From NCBI RefSeq assembly GCF_013415115.1, contig NZ_JACCDD010000005.1:62001-126000 (forward strand): DNA of 64,000 nt, read 5' to 3'. Source of the stretch: Vreelandella zhaodongensis (GTDB lineage: Bacteria; Pseudomonadota; Gammaproteobacteria; Pseudomonadales; Halomonadaceae). Below the pieces are notes generated by a model. The model ran no database searches, was not told the origin of the DNA, and worked only from the letters and a program-made list of their open reading frames with translations. A program made the position numbers and the translations under genes. Below, piece after piece: positions 1-8,740 of the stretch (position 1 is its first letter; each line of letters begins with the position of its first letter).

Positions 1-263
1 TGGATCTCGCCGTTATCTGCCTCACTAAACTTTAGAGGTGTATCAGCGCCCACCATATTGGTGAAGCGAAATTCCATTTGTCGCGACAACCCAAACTTCA
101 CCAGTACCAGCGTAAACAGCAGGTCACCGGGTACGCAGAAACGCCGCGCATCCGGATTATGAATCGGGTTGTAATCGCCGGCCACGCCTTTGGCGAAACG
201 GCTGGCCTGCTCAGCAGAGATCACCACATACTCTCCGCGCTGCGCGTAAAAATCCTTGAACAT
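1..263 (-). CDS. DUF3581 family protein (C-terminus cut by window edge)
   Basis: Partial gene reading leftward off the window; 87 N-terminal residues are visible, starting MFKDFYAQRGEYVV. The segment AGDYNPIHNPD followed by RFCVPGDLLFTLVL is what I know from the DUF3581 family of gammaproteobacteria, whose biochemical role is not established. The NPIHNPD stretch resembles the hotdog-fold dehydratase motif, so an acyl-CoA-related role is possible but only inferred. The gene is divergent from the AsmA-like gene at 371, with about 107 bases between the two starts that must hold both promoters. Confidence 0.75.
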   Translation of the reverse strand, partial: MFKDFYAQRGEYVVISAEQASRFAKGVAGDYNPIHNPDARRFCVPGDLLFTLVLVKFGLSRQMEFRFTNMVGADTPLKFSEADNGEI

Positions 264-370
264 GGCTTTGCTGCCTGCCTAGCGTTGAAATCGAAAACCC
301 ATAACGGCTCCACGTGGCGCATAATGCCATAAAACACTCGCTAACAGGAGTCATCTGCAAGGAAGCGCCT

Positions 371-3313
371 ATGTCGAATGAACGCCCTATTTCAAAACGC
401 TTGCCACGCATACTCTTCATTACGCTGTTAGGCGCATTAGTCATTGCATTAATGTGGTCATTTGGCAGCACGTGGTTGCTTAACAGCCAATGGCTACCAC
501 AGCGCATTTCTCAGATTGAAGGTGTCGACGTTCGCTGGACAGATGCTACTAGCTTACATCCAGGGCGCTGGGAAGTAGAAAATCTCTATCTAGCGCGGGA
601 AGACGAGGCGCTTCTTGTGGCGGTTGAGGCGGAACGAGCCACGCTTTCGCTTTCGCTGCTCGCCCTGCTGCGCGGCGAGCTGCATATTCAAGCCCTGGAT
701 GCCAATGGCATTCGCCGGCTGACAGTGGGCGATATTGCTCTGGAAGCCAAAGGTCAGTTGCAGGTTGCGGACACTCAGTTTAGCCGTGCGACGCTGGCAG
801 TTCCGAATGTAGCGTTAGATATTAGTGAAGGGCGTTTGATACGCCTGAGCGACCAAGCCACACTGGTTCGCGATATTCAATTACGCGCCAACGCCGCTTT
901 AGCAAGCGTTGCCACCGCGCAACTCACCAGCGATGAGCTGACCTCTGAGCTACTCGGCGCACTGACCGCCCAGTTGAGCATTGATGCCCAAGCAGATGCC
1001 TGGGACGTCTTTATGCCTTACTTGGAAGCGCTACCCTGGCTCGCCCTAGACGGGCGCGGTGCATTAACCGGCGAACTCACTCTAAATGCTGGCAAACTCC
1101 AAACCGGCAGCGAGCTCACCTTAGACGCGCCTGCACTGCGCGTGTCTCTTGACGAGCGGCATCTACGCCCGCGTGATCAAGAAACACCTCAGTGGCTGAT
1201 TGCTGATACGCCCTCCCCTCGGCACACGGCTACTGGTGAAGGGCAAGTGCGACTTGCCGTTGAGAACGGCCAGCTACACTTTTCAACCCAGTTAACCGGC
1301 GTAGAGCTAGCGGATACGCACCCGTATGCCACCGATACTCATCTGCGGCTCGCCACCGACATTCCCAATCAACGCTTAGATCAACTGGAGCTTCCTACCG
1401 ATGCGGACCTTGCACTTAACGGCCACATCACGCGCTTGGATATGCTTGATCGTTATTTAGCCCACACCCTTGATGGTCAGGGCATCAAGCTTTCAGGCAA
1501 CGGAGAAATTGAGGCCAGTGCCAGTCTACGCGATGCTCGGCCGTATAACGCCTCTCTCGCCATCCAGGCACCAGTACTGGCCGCCGAGTTGCTTGATGTT
1601 GTCGCCCAGGGCAGTGGCGTACTCACCGCCGAGTTAACCCCTGAGGAGATCGTTGACACCACCTTGATGTTCACCGATGCAACGCTTCACCACCAAACGC
1701 GGCAACTCCTTGCTGACGCAGAAATTACGCTGCACGCACTCAGCCCGCTTGACCCCGATCAGGCACAGGAAAACGCTACCGCCAAACTACAATGGCAATC
1801 CGCACGTCTGCCTGATATCAGCGTACTGCAATCCTATCTTGGAGCGGTGCTGCCCGACCCTGCCCCACTGCAACTACTTAGCGGCCAAGCCACCAGCACT
1901 GGACAGCTCGATTTCACTACAGAGCAGATGCGCGGGGAGATCTCTTTAGAAGGAGAGCAATTAGCCACCCGCTGGCAACTCAGCGAGCAGAGTGGCGCGC
2001 TAGAAAGCGACGCCCAGCTCAGACTGACGATTCAGCAGGCGGCGCTAGATGGCTCTCAGTTGGATATCAGCGGTTCTCGCCTACGCTGGCAGGTAGCAGA
2101 CAGCCTCGCCCCTAGCGAACGCTTAGAGAGCACACTGGTATTGAGGGATGGTCGCTTTCAGCATGGCGATGCGCTTAACGGGCAGTTCACCCTCGAAGGC
2201 AGCGTTCAGCGGTTGAGTTTTTTAAATGCTTTTCTTCCTGATGCCCATGGTCTGGCGCTTTCCGGTAATGGCCAGCTATTAGCCCAAGGCGCATTTCGTA
2301 ATGACCGCTTGCTAGCACCGACCAGGCTGCGGGTAAACGCCAACCAGCTCGAAGTGGCCTTCTTAGACTACCTCGCCAGCGGGCGTGGCGAACTGACAGC
2401 CCAACTCGACACTACCGAGCAGGCCAAGCTATCGCTAGGTATTCCACACTTTTCGCTTATGCGACAAGACGACGACCGCCCGCACCTGGAAGGCCGCCAC
2501 TTTGCCCTCACTACCGAAACAGATCACTTTAGCGAGGTGCTGGAGTCCCCGGACCCCGCGCATTTCACCACCAGAGTCTCGCTCCCCATTATGGACGTGC
2601 CCGATTTCACCCGCTATAACCGTTACCTTCCTGAGGAGGCTGGCGTCAACTTATTAGGCGGCCAAGCCAGCCTTGCTAGCGAATGGCTCCTAGAGGGCAT
2701 GACGGCTCAGGGCGAGCTTACTCTACGCGCTTTTGGCGCTGATATGGCACTACTCGACCAACGGTTAAGAGGCGATGTGGAGTTACACCTAACCCTCACC
2801 GAAGGAGATTTAGAAACACTTCGCTTTAACGCCAACGATTCATTCCTGCGCTTAGAGAACATCTTTCGGCAAAGTACGGAGGGTAGGCAAGATGCTGGCT
2901 GGTGGGTTCAGCTCACCATGGAAGACGCCCAACTTGAGTGGGGCGACCCTATTCGCTTAACCAGCCAGCTGCACCTGGGCATGCGCGATACAGGCTTACT
3001 AGCTAGGCTCTTTTTAGCCCGCGCTCGGGAAAGCGACTGGCTGGGTAGACTATTAAATGTCCGCAACATCAATGGCGACGCGCAGCTACACATCAGCGGC
3101 GAACGTATTCGCCTACACGACCTGACATTGACCGGCGATTCGCTGCTGCTGCTTTCCGATGTCACCCTGGCTGATGAGCACGCCAATGGCGCGCTCTATG
3201 CCCGTCTTGGCGCAGTGGGAATAGGGGTAGAATTAATCGCCAGTGAACCAACCCTGAAGGTATTACAACCTAGAGCCTGGTTTGATCGCTGGCGAGAGCT
3301 CAACCAGTATTAA
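371..3313 (+). CDS. AsmA-like large periplasmic protein with N-terminal membrane anchor
   Basis: A 980-residue protein with one hydrophobic N-terminal helix (about residues 12-35) followed by a very long stretch rich in alternating hydrophobic beta-strand sequence. This is the architecture of the AsmA/TamB/YdbH superfamily, which are inner-membrane-anchored periplasmic proteins linked to phospholipid transport to the outer membrane. I cannot assign a subfamily. The start at 371 is chosen because AGGA lies about 8 bases upstream; an in-frame upstream start at 314 would add 19 residues lacking a plausible signal. The gene is convergent with the TRIC-family gene (24-base gap). The phospholipid-transport role is inferred from the superfamily. 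Confidence 0.7.
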   Translation: MSNERPISKRLPRILFITLLGALVIALMWSFGSTWLLNSQWLPQRISQIEGVDVRWTDATSLHPGRWEVENLYLAREDEALLVAVEAERATLSLSLLALLRGELHIQALDANGIRRLTVGDIALEAKGQLQVADTQFSRATLAVPNVALDISEGRLIRLSDQATLVRDIQLRANAALASVATAQLTSDELTSELLGALTAQLSIDAQADAWDVFMPYLEALPWLALDGRGALTGELTLNAGKLQTGSELTLDAPALRVSLDERHLRPRDQETPQWLIADTPSPRHTATGEGQVRLAVENGQLHFSTQLTGVELADTHPYATDTHLRLATDIPNQRLDQLELPTDADLALNGHITRLDMLDRYLAHTLDGQGIKLSGNGEIEASASLRDARPYNASLAIQAPVLAAELLDVVAQGSGVLTAELTPEEIVDTTLMFTDATLHHQTRQLLADAEITLHALSPLDPDQAQENATAKLQWQSARLPDISVLQSYLGAVLPDPAPLQLLSGQATSTGQLDFTTEQMRGEISLEGEQLATRWQLSEQSGALESDAQLRLTIQQAALDGSQLDISGSRLRWQVADSLAPSERLESTLVLRDGRFQHGDALNGQFTLEGSVQRLSFLNAFLPDAHGLALSGNGQLLAQGAFRNDRLLAPTRLRVNANQLEVAFLDYLASGRGELTAQLDTTEQAKLSLGIPHFSLMRQDDDRPHLEGRHFALTTETDHFSEVLESPDPAHFTTRVSLPIMDVPDFTRYNRYLPEEAGVNLLGGQASLASEWLLEGMTAQGELTLRAFGADMALLDQRLRGDVELHLTLTEGDLETLRFNANDSFLRLENIFRQSTEGRQDAGWWVQLTMEDAQLEWGDPIRLTSQLHLGMRDTGLLARLFLARARESDWLGRLLNVRNINGDAQLHISGERIRLHDLTLTGDSLLLLSDVTLADEHANGALYARLGAVGIGVELIASEPTLKVLQPRAWFDRWRELNQY

Positions 3314-3337
3314 CAAACACCACATTGTGGCTATAAT

Positions 3338-4057
3338 TTATTGGCGTTTTTTACGCTCGCGCCGAATCATCCTCACCCGCTCTTTGGCCTTTTGCGGCGT
3401 AGAGAGCGGCGCGGCGGTTTCATCGTGCACTTTCGGGGGCAGCGTTACCCAGGCAAAGACCGGTAGTGCTAGATGCCAATGAATAGCCGCCAGACGTAGC
3501 CCAAGTGTGACCATTAGCGCCGCAGCAATCGTGACGGTAAGTGGGGCGCCCAGTTCATGTAAGGCAACATAGACTATGCCACCTGCCATCGCTGCCGTTG
3601 CATAAACTTCTTCGCGCAGCACCATAGGGACGCGCTGGGCCAACACATCACGAATCATGCCACCCGCCACGCCGGTCATCATGCCCATCAACACCGCTAC
3701 CACGCCTGAGGTACCCAGCAGCAGTGCTTTATGGGTGCCGATGACGGTAAATAGTGCCAACCCAAATGCATCAGCAACCGGTAAAAAGCCTCGAGACAGC
3801 CGATGAATATAGTGAAACCCCACCAAAGACACACCCACAGTGGCTAATATTACCCACAGATAAGTCGGGTCTGTTACCCAGAATACTGGACGAACGCCAA
3901 GCACTAGATCCCTGAGCGTGCCGCCACCAATTCCGGTCACCGCCGCCAGCACCAACATACCGAAAGGATCCATTCTTGAACGGCATGCCAAAATCACCCC
4001 CGACAAGGCAAATACAATCACCCCCGCCATATCCAACCAGTAGATCAAACCCGACAC
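3338..4057 (-). CDS. TRIC/UPF0126 family membrane channel (YicG-like)
   Basis: A 239-residue inner-membrane protein with about seven hydrophobic segments arranged as an internal duplication. Each half carries the family signature: GIGGGTLRD near residue 43 and GVAGGMIRD near residue 128. This is the UPF0126 domain, the prokaryotic relative of trimeric intracellular cation (TRIC) channels. The polar tail (after about residue 205) is rich in Arg and Lys. The start is GTG at 4057 with AAGGAG six bases upstream. It stands alone between a convergent AsmA-like gene and a DUF305 gene on the same strand. K+ conductance is known for some TRIC homologues; the substrate here is not determinable. Confidence 0.85.
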   Translation of the reverse strand: MSGLIYWLDMAGVIVFALSGVILACRSRMDPFGMLVLAAVTGIGGGTLRDLVLGVRPVFWVTDPTYLWVILATVGVSLVGFHYIHRLSRGFLPVADAFGLALFTVIGTHKALLLGTSGVVAVLMGMMTGVAGGMIRDVLAQRVPMVLREEVYATAAMAGGIVYVALHELGAPLTVTIAAALMVTLGLRLAAIHWHLALPVFAWVTLPPKVHDETAAPLSTPQKAKERVRMIRRERKKRQ

Positions 4058-4147
4058 TCGCTGCTCCTTAGAGACATACTCAATTAGGCGAGCAGGATAG
4101 CACTCCTATGAATGCACTGGTCATAGCGGAGGAGATGAAATGCTCAT

Positions 4148-4558
4148 TCAGTGGCCATGCTGCTCCAACCACTCACGAAGAAAGGCTATTTCGCTCTCTT
4201 GAGCAGCAATAATGTCCTCTGCCAGTTGGCGAATCTCGGGGTCTTCGCCGTACTCCAGCACAATGTCTGCCATGGCAATGGCACCCTCATGATGGGGAAT
4301 CATGCCTTTTGCAAAATCTACGTCGGCATCACCGGTAAACGATATCGTCATATCCTCATGCATACGGTCATTGGCGGCTTGATAAGCTGCAACGGCAGGG
4401 TTGTCGCCGTGCGCATGATCCGAGGCGCCATGGTGACCATGGCTATCTTGATGACCATGACTTTCATGATGGTCAGCAAATAGCGAGGGCGACACCAATA
4501 ATCCCGCCACGACACACGTACTTAGAGATAGCTGAATGCCAGAACGAATAGGCAGCAT
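4148..4558 (-). CDS. Exported His-rich DUF305 protein, likely copper-related
   Basis: A 136-residue protein with an N-terminal signal peptide (hydrophobic residues about 10-28, cleavage near SLFA-DHH). A histidine-rich linker (about residues 29-52, with repeats such as HHESHGHQDSHGHH) is followed by a DUF305 domain carrying the hallmark MIPHHEGAIAMA. DUF305 proteins (ferritin-like four-helix fold) include the periplasmic copper-binding protein CopM. The His/Met content fits metal binding in the periplasm, probably Cu, by inference. A perfect AAGGAGG lies just upstream of the ATG at 4558. No copper ATPase or oxidase is adjacent, so the metal is not proven by context. Confidence 0.85.
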   Translation of the reverse strand: MLPIRSGIQLSLSTCVVAGLLVSPSLFADHHESHGHQDSHGHHGASDHAHGDNPAVAAYQAANDRMHEDMTISFTGDADVDFAKGMIPHHEGAIAMADIVLEYGEDPEIRQLAEDIIAAQESEIAFLREWLEQHGH

Positions 4559-4710
4559 AGTAAACCTCCTTAAAATGATGAACGTACAAAACAGTCGCGA
4601 TGGAAAGTACCAGATAAAGTGTAAAACCTACGGGCAGCACACAGGTCAAGACACGCTGATTGGGTTACCCTAGTAGACAGTAATTACCCATACACAGCAT
4701 AGGAGCACGT

Positions 4711-5205
4711 ATGGACTGGAACCCTGCTTACAGCTGGCTAGTCATCGCCCTACTGTTAAGTTTGGCAGAACTAACCTCAGGGGCCATGGTGCTACTGGCA
4801 CTTGGCGTTGCCGCGGCTCTCACTGCATTGATGAGTACCTTTGGGCTAACCCTGCCCTGGCAACTGCTCACCATGGGTATTTTTGCGGGTGTATTAGTGC
4901 CCCTGGGTGTTATGGTGATTCGCCCACGCTTTTCGCCCAAAGGCGTTGCTTATGGCACCACCGGTACCGGTGTCGAGAAAGGCCGCCGGTACAAGACGCT
5001 AACCCGTGATTTTGATCACGCGACCGGCATTAACGTCAACGGAGACTTCTACCGCTTGCGCGTTTTGGAAAATGGCGACACCGAACTGCCCACTGGCACG
5101 CCTGTCGTCTTCAAACGTTTCGAAGGAACCACTGCGTTAGTCTCGCTAGGCCAACCAGCAGACCCTATCTCTCAGGATGACATTTCACAACGCAAGGAGC
5201 CATAA
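4711..5205 (+). CDS. NfeD-like membrane protein
   Basis: A 164-residue protein with an N-terminal membrane domain of three to four helices (about residues 8-75) and a soluble C-terminal OB-fold-like domain (about 90-150), the short NfeD type. NfeD proteins are encoded beside SPFH/stomatin proteins and act with them in membrane microdomain organisation and quality control. That is the arrangement here: the stop is followed after two bases by the SPFH gene at 5208. AGGAG precedes the ATG. No ClpP-like protease domain is present, so this is the truncated, non-proteolytic NfeD class. Confidence 0.85.
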   Translation: MDWNPAYSWLVIALLLSLAELTSGAMVLLALGVAAALTALMSTFGLTLPWQLLTMGIFAGVLVPLGVMVIRPRFSPKGVAYGTTGTGVEKGRRYKTLTRDFDHATGINVNGDFYRLRVLENGDTELPTGTPVVFKRFEGTTALVSLGQPADPISQDDISQRKEP

Positions 5206-5207
5206 AC

Positions 5208-6272
5208 ATGAATAACCTCATGGATTTACCCATTAGCCCAGGTTTACTTATCAGCCTGATTATTGTCGTGATCGGCATAATAATCATTTCCAAAGGGTTG
5301 GTGATTATTCGCCAATCAGAAGTGATGGTGATTGAACGCCTTGGCTCGTTTCATCGCGTCATGGAGAGTGGCATTAATATCATTATTCCGTTTATCGAGC
5401 AGCCACGCGCGATCACCATGATTCGCTATAAAAGAATGGGTGAGGACTATCACCCCATCATGAATGATGAGCTGCGTATCGACCGTCGTGAAACGGTGAT
5501 GGACTTTCCCGGTCAGCCTGTCGTCACCACGGATAACGTGACCGTACGCATCAACGGCGCGCTGTATTACCAGATTATCGATCCTAAGCGAGCCGTGTAT
5601 GAAGTCGAGAACATGAGCCAAGCGGTTGAAGTACTGGCCAAAACGACACTGCGCTCGGTGGTTGGCAAGATGGAGCTGGATAAACTGTTTGAGTCTCGCG
5701 CAGAGGTCAATAACGAAATCCAGGTAGCCATGGAAGAGCCTGCCTCAAAATGGGGGGTCAAAATCTCACGGGTGGAGGTACAGGATATCGCCATGCCAGA
5801 AGAGGTTGAGTCCGCCATGCGCTTGCAAATGGCGGCCGAACGTAAACGCCGAGCGACGGTGACCGAGGCCGAAGGTGAAAAATCTGCCGCCATTGCCATG
5901 GCTCAGGGCCAGCGGGAATCGTCCATTCTTAACGCCCAGGGCGACAAAGAATCGGCTATTTTACGTGCCCAAGGTGAGCAGGAGTCCATCAAACTGGTAC
6001 TTAACGCGATCGGCGACAGCGAAGAGAACAAACGCACGGTGGTGGGCTACCTACTCGGCCAGAGCTACATTAAGGGCCTGCCCAATATGGCGAAAGATGG
6101 AGAAAGGGTGTTCGTGCCTTACGAGTCCTCTGCCCTGCTTGGTTCTATGGGCATGTTTCGTGAAATGGCGGGATCGCCAGAGGATGCCGTGTCTAACCAC
6201 CTGAAAAACCGCAGTGGTAGCGAAAGCGGGTTCCGCAGCGGCGTTGTCGGTGGCGCGGCCTCAGGAAATTAA
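5208..6272 (+). CDS. SPFH/band 7 (stomatin, QmcA-like) protein
   Basis: A 354-residue protein with one N-terminal transmembrane helix (about 13-35), the SPFH domain (about 36-210, with VIERLGSFHRV and the paired VEVLAKTTLRSVVGKMELD region typical of stomatins), then a coiled-coil Ala/Glu-rich tail (about 200-260) and a Gly/Ser-rich end. Such proteins oligomerise at the inner membrane and partner with NfeD and FtsH-type proteases. AAGGAG lies in the short gap after nfeD, so the two are almost certainly co-translated. A hairpin at 6286-6314 may end the transcript. Confidence 0.9.
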   Translation: MNNLMDLPISPGLLISLIIVVIGIIIISKGLVIIRQSEVMVIERLGSFHRVMESGINIIIPFIEQPRAITMIRYKRMGEDYHPIMNDELRIDRRETVMDFPGQPVVTTDNVTVRINGALYYQIIDPKRAVYEVENMSQAVEVLAKTTLRSVVGKMELDKLFESRAEVNNEIQVAMEEPASKWGVKISRVEVQDIAMPEEVESAMRLQMAAERKRRATVTEAEGEKSAAIAMAQGQRESSILNAQGDKESAILRAQGEQESIKLVLNAIGDSEENKRTVVGYLLGQSYIKGLPNMAKDGERVFVPYESSALLGSMGMFREMAGSPEDAVSNHLKNRSGSESGFRSGVVGGAASGN

Positions 6273-6285
6273 TACACGCTAATGT

Positions 6286-6314
6286 AACCACCGGCTGGCC
6301 TATGGCCGGTGGTT
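6286..6314. terminator. Hairpin between convergent SPFH and CSD-DUF1294 genes
   Basis: Inverted repeat AACCACCGGC ... GCCGGTGGTT with a 9-base loop, centred in the 66-base gap between two convergent genes. No long T-run follows on either strand, so termination activity is only suggested by position. Confidence 0.45.
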
Positions 6315-6338
6315 AGCATGTACTCGTTAGGCGAAAAA

Positions 6339-6938
6339 TCAGCCTACCTGCCACCATACCCAACCAGCCAGCACCGCCAGATTGATCAGCACGGTAAGCC
6401 AGAATATGCCTCTGAAGCGGCGCTTTTGTGACTTATGACGCAGGGTCTGCTGCGCAACCATCGCCCCCGGCCATCCCCCCATCAACGAGAGTAAGTGCAA
6501 GGTATTCTCTGGTGTACGTTGCCCGTTCTTTTGAGAAGCAGACTTATCCATCATATAGACAAGCACGGTAACCACGCTGACCACCAGATACGCCACTGAT
6601 ACCCACATGGGTAACCATTGAAGCGTCGTAAGTACTGCTAGCACGGCGAAAAACAGCAGCGCTAACAACACGGCTCGCCCACCTGGGCGTTTCATATAAC
6701 GCCGCAACGTGCCTGGCCCTGGTAACGCAATGCCTGTCAACGTTGCCCGCTCAGCACGCAGTTTACCTTGACCATCCACCCCCGCCTCAAAGATTACCCG
6801 CTGACGTTTTCCCGGTCGGCGCGAGCCCTCTTCAAAAGCCGAGATATGCACAAACACCCGCTCACCGCCCTTGTCAGGTTCAATAAACCCATAGCCCTTA
6901 TCATCATCCCAGAAAGTGATTTTGCCTTTTGCTGTCAT
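6339..6938 (-). CDS. Cold-shock domain plus DUF1294 membrane protein
   Basis: A 199-residue fusion. Residues 1-65 form a cold-shock (OB-fold nucleic-acid-binding) domain with RNP1-like KGYGFI and RNP2-like VFVHI. Residues about 88-198 contain three hydrophobic helices with the DUF1294 signature region (PENTLHLLSLMGGWPGA, then LRHKSQKRRFR). The fusion is recurrent in proteobacteria, but its function is unknown. The nucleic-acid domain is presumably tethered on the cytoplasmic face. AGAGGAG precedes the ATG. It is monocistronic, convergent with the SPFH gene. Confidence 0.9.
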   Translation of the reverse strand: MTAKGKITFWDDDKGYGFIEPDKGGERVFVHISAFEEGSRRPGKRQRVIFEAGVDGQGKLRAERATLTGIALPGPGTLRRYMKRPGGRAVLLALLFFAVLAVLTTLQWLPMWVSVAYLVVSVVTVLVYMMDKSASQKNGQRTPENTLHLLSLMGGWPGAMVAQQTLRHKSQKRRFRGIFWLTVLINLAVLAGWVWWQVG

Positions 6939-7047
6939 TGTATTGCTCCTCTCCCTGAGCGCCCGATGGTTAATTAATTAGACCATCACCTCAGTGCGAC
7001 AAACAAGCAGTTAGCTTTCCCGACTCCAAAGCGATTGCCAACACTGT

Positions 7048-7752
7048 TTATTCCTGTTCATGCAAAGCAGTCACAAGTGGGCTATCCGCCAACGGCTGCC
7101 CCCAATGATCGCTATGCACCAGTTCGTGTAATGGTAGCCGAGCTCGCCAGCCTTTTGCTTCCAACTCTGGCTTGTCTAAAAACTCGCTGACATAGCCAAG
7201 GCAAAGATAAGCGACTGGATAAACATGGTTCGGCAAACTTAAGGCACTGCTTAACTGCGCCTGATCGAGAATGCTGACCCAGCCAACGCCAATGCCTTCT
7301 GCCCGTGCTGCCAGCCAGAGATTTTGCACGGCTAAACACGTGCTAAATAGGTCTGTCTCTAAAATACTATTGCGCCCTAGCACATGGGGGCCACCACGAC
7401 TGCGGTCACAGGTAATGCAGAGGTTAATCGGACTTTCCAAAATGCCTTGAAGCTTCAAGCCTTGGTAGCGTTCCTTGCGCTCTCCCTCAAACCGCTCGGC
7501 GGCTTTTTGGTTTTCTTGCTCGAACATCGCCACTATCGACGCTCTAACCTCACTGCTTTCGATCACAATAAAATCCCAGGGCTGCATAAACCCTACCGAA
7601 GGTGCGTGATGGGCAGCCTTTAGCACTCTTGCTAAAATCTCGGGGGCAATGGGATCAGGTAAGAACTGTGAGCGCACATCGCGCCGCTCATCAATGGCGC
7701 GGTATAGCCCGCGCTTCTCAGCGTCTGAAAAGTGGTGGCTCGGGGTGCTCAT
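7048..7752 (-). CDS. bluB: BluB, 5,6-dimethylbenzimidazole synthase
   Basis: A 234-residue nitroreductase-fold flavoprotein. The BluB family converts reduced FMN with O2 into 5,6-dimethylbenzimidazole, the lower ligand of cobalamin. Visible family features are RRDVRSQFLPDPI (about 23-35), APSVGFMQPWDF (about 50-61), the CDRSRGGPHVLGR segment (about 115-127) and WLAARAEGIGVGWVS (about 146-160). No other cobalamin gene is near, and I could not see a cobalamin riboswitch in the 190 bases upstream. A generic nitroreductase is the alternative, but the length and the PSVGFMQPWD motif favour BluB. Confidence 0.85.
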   Translation of the reverse strand: MSTPSHHFSDAEKRGLYRAIDERRDVRSQFLPDPIAPEILARVLKAAHHAPSVGFMQPWDFIVIESSEVRASIVAMFEQENQKAAERFEGERKERYQGLKLQGILESPINLCITCDRSRGGPHVLGRNSILETDLFSTCLAVQNLWLAARAEGIGVGWVSILDQAQLSSALSLPNHVYPVAYLCLGYVSEFLDKPELEAKGWRARLPLHELVHSDHWGQPLADSPLVTALHEQE

Positions 7753-7942
7753 TGGGTGTAAGGCCTTTGATAATACAAATATAGGTGCAGCCTACCCCAG
7801 AACGTTGCTGCGTTCATGAATAGGACAGCAACAGAGTTAGATTCCAAGCAGCAGTGAGTCGTGTAGTCTGCAATACACGCTATACCTGCTAACGCCCCAG
7901 CCCGCTAATACCACCGACCAGGGCGATGACACAGGATGATCG

Positions 7943-8578
7943 CTAGAATGACACAGGTTTCATTTTCGTAGCCAGCTCGTCATCTATTGCATTCGCACGT
8001 TTGGCGGCGGGCCTACTTTCAGTGCGCTCTATGTATTCTTTGAACACCTCTTTTGGCGGAATGTTTTTCTGCATTATTTCCCACCATAGGTAGCTGCTGA
8101 GCAAGATATCCGCTGCGGTGAATTGATCGCCACAAATATACGGCGTTTTTTCCAGCGCCCTTTCCAGAGTATTAATACTGTCTTCTAGGCGGCCACAACC
8201 AACGGCCTGGGCGTTACTGTCATCAATTTTCCACCCATAGGCCATTGCACTGGTGGCCATTTCAAAGGGACCGGCCATGAAAAACAGCCAGCGATAATAA
8301 GCACCACGCTCCGGGGATTTCAGCGGCGGAGCCAACTTTTTATCTGGAAACTGATCTGCTAGATACACCAAGATGGCTGCCACCTCGGTAACGACAGTGT
8401 TGCCATGCTGGATCGCCGGTATTTTACCCATGGGGTTAATGGCTAAGTACTCCGGACTTTTCATCTCAGCGCCGTACTCCATGGCCTTTGTCACGTAGGA
8501 AATACCTAGCTCTTCTAGCATCCAGCGCACTACGCGGCCGCGGGACATAGGGTGAGTGTAAAAAATTAGTTCTGACAT
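7943..8578 (-). CDS. Glutathione S-transferase family protein
   Basis: A 211-residue soluble protein. The N-terminal thioredoxin-fold domain (about 1-80) contains YTHPMSRGRVVRWMLEELG and the cis-Pro region MGKIPAIQHG followed by VTEVAAILVYLADQ, the glutathione-binding E-[ST]-like loop. An all-helical C-terminal domain (about 88-205) follows, with a cluster (QFTAADILLSSYLWW) typical of the GST C-domain N-capping motif. AAGGAG lies upstream of the ATG. It is divergent from the WYL regulator at 8741, which could control it; this is inferred from arrangement only. Substrate unknown. Confidence 0.85.
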   Translation of the reverse strand: MSELIFYTHPMSRGRVVRWMLEELGISYVTKAMEYGAEMKSPEYLAINPMGKIPAIQHGNTVVTEVAAILVYLADQFPDKKLAPPLKSPERGAYYRWLFFMAGPFEMATSAMAYGWKIDDSNAQAVGCGRLEDSINTLERALEKTPYICGDQFTAADILLSSYLWWEIMQKNIPPKEVFKEYIERTESRPAAKRANAIDDELATKMKPVSF

Positions 8579-8740
8579 GCTGATCTCCTTTTTCAGTCAA
8601 TGCTTCAGATGACGTGAGTTGCTGCAAGATCAGGTTAATTTGTAAATAGGTGATAACTTGTCCTATATAAACGCAATAATTTAATTTGTCTGCAATGCTT
8701 GAATTCAGGCTTCAAAACTCGTTCCAGGAGGAAGGCCGTT

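Noticed and set aside
7753..7942. Possible cobalamin riboswitch upstream of bluB
   Set aside because: I looked on the minus strand for the B12 box and conserved core and did not find them.
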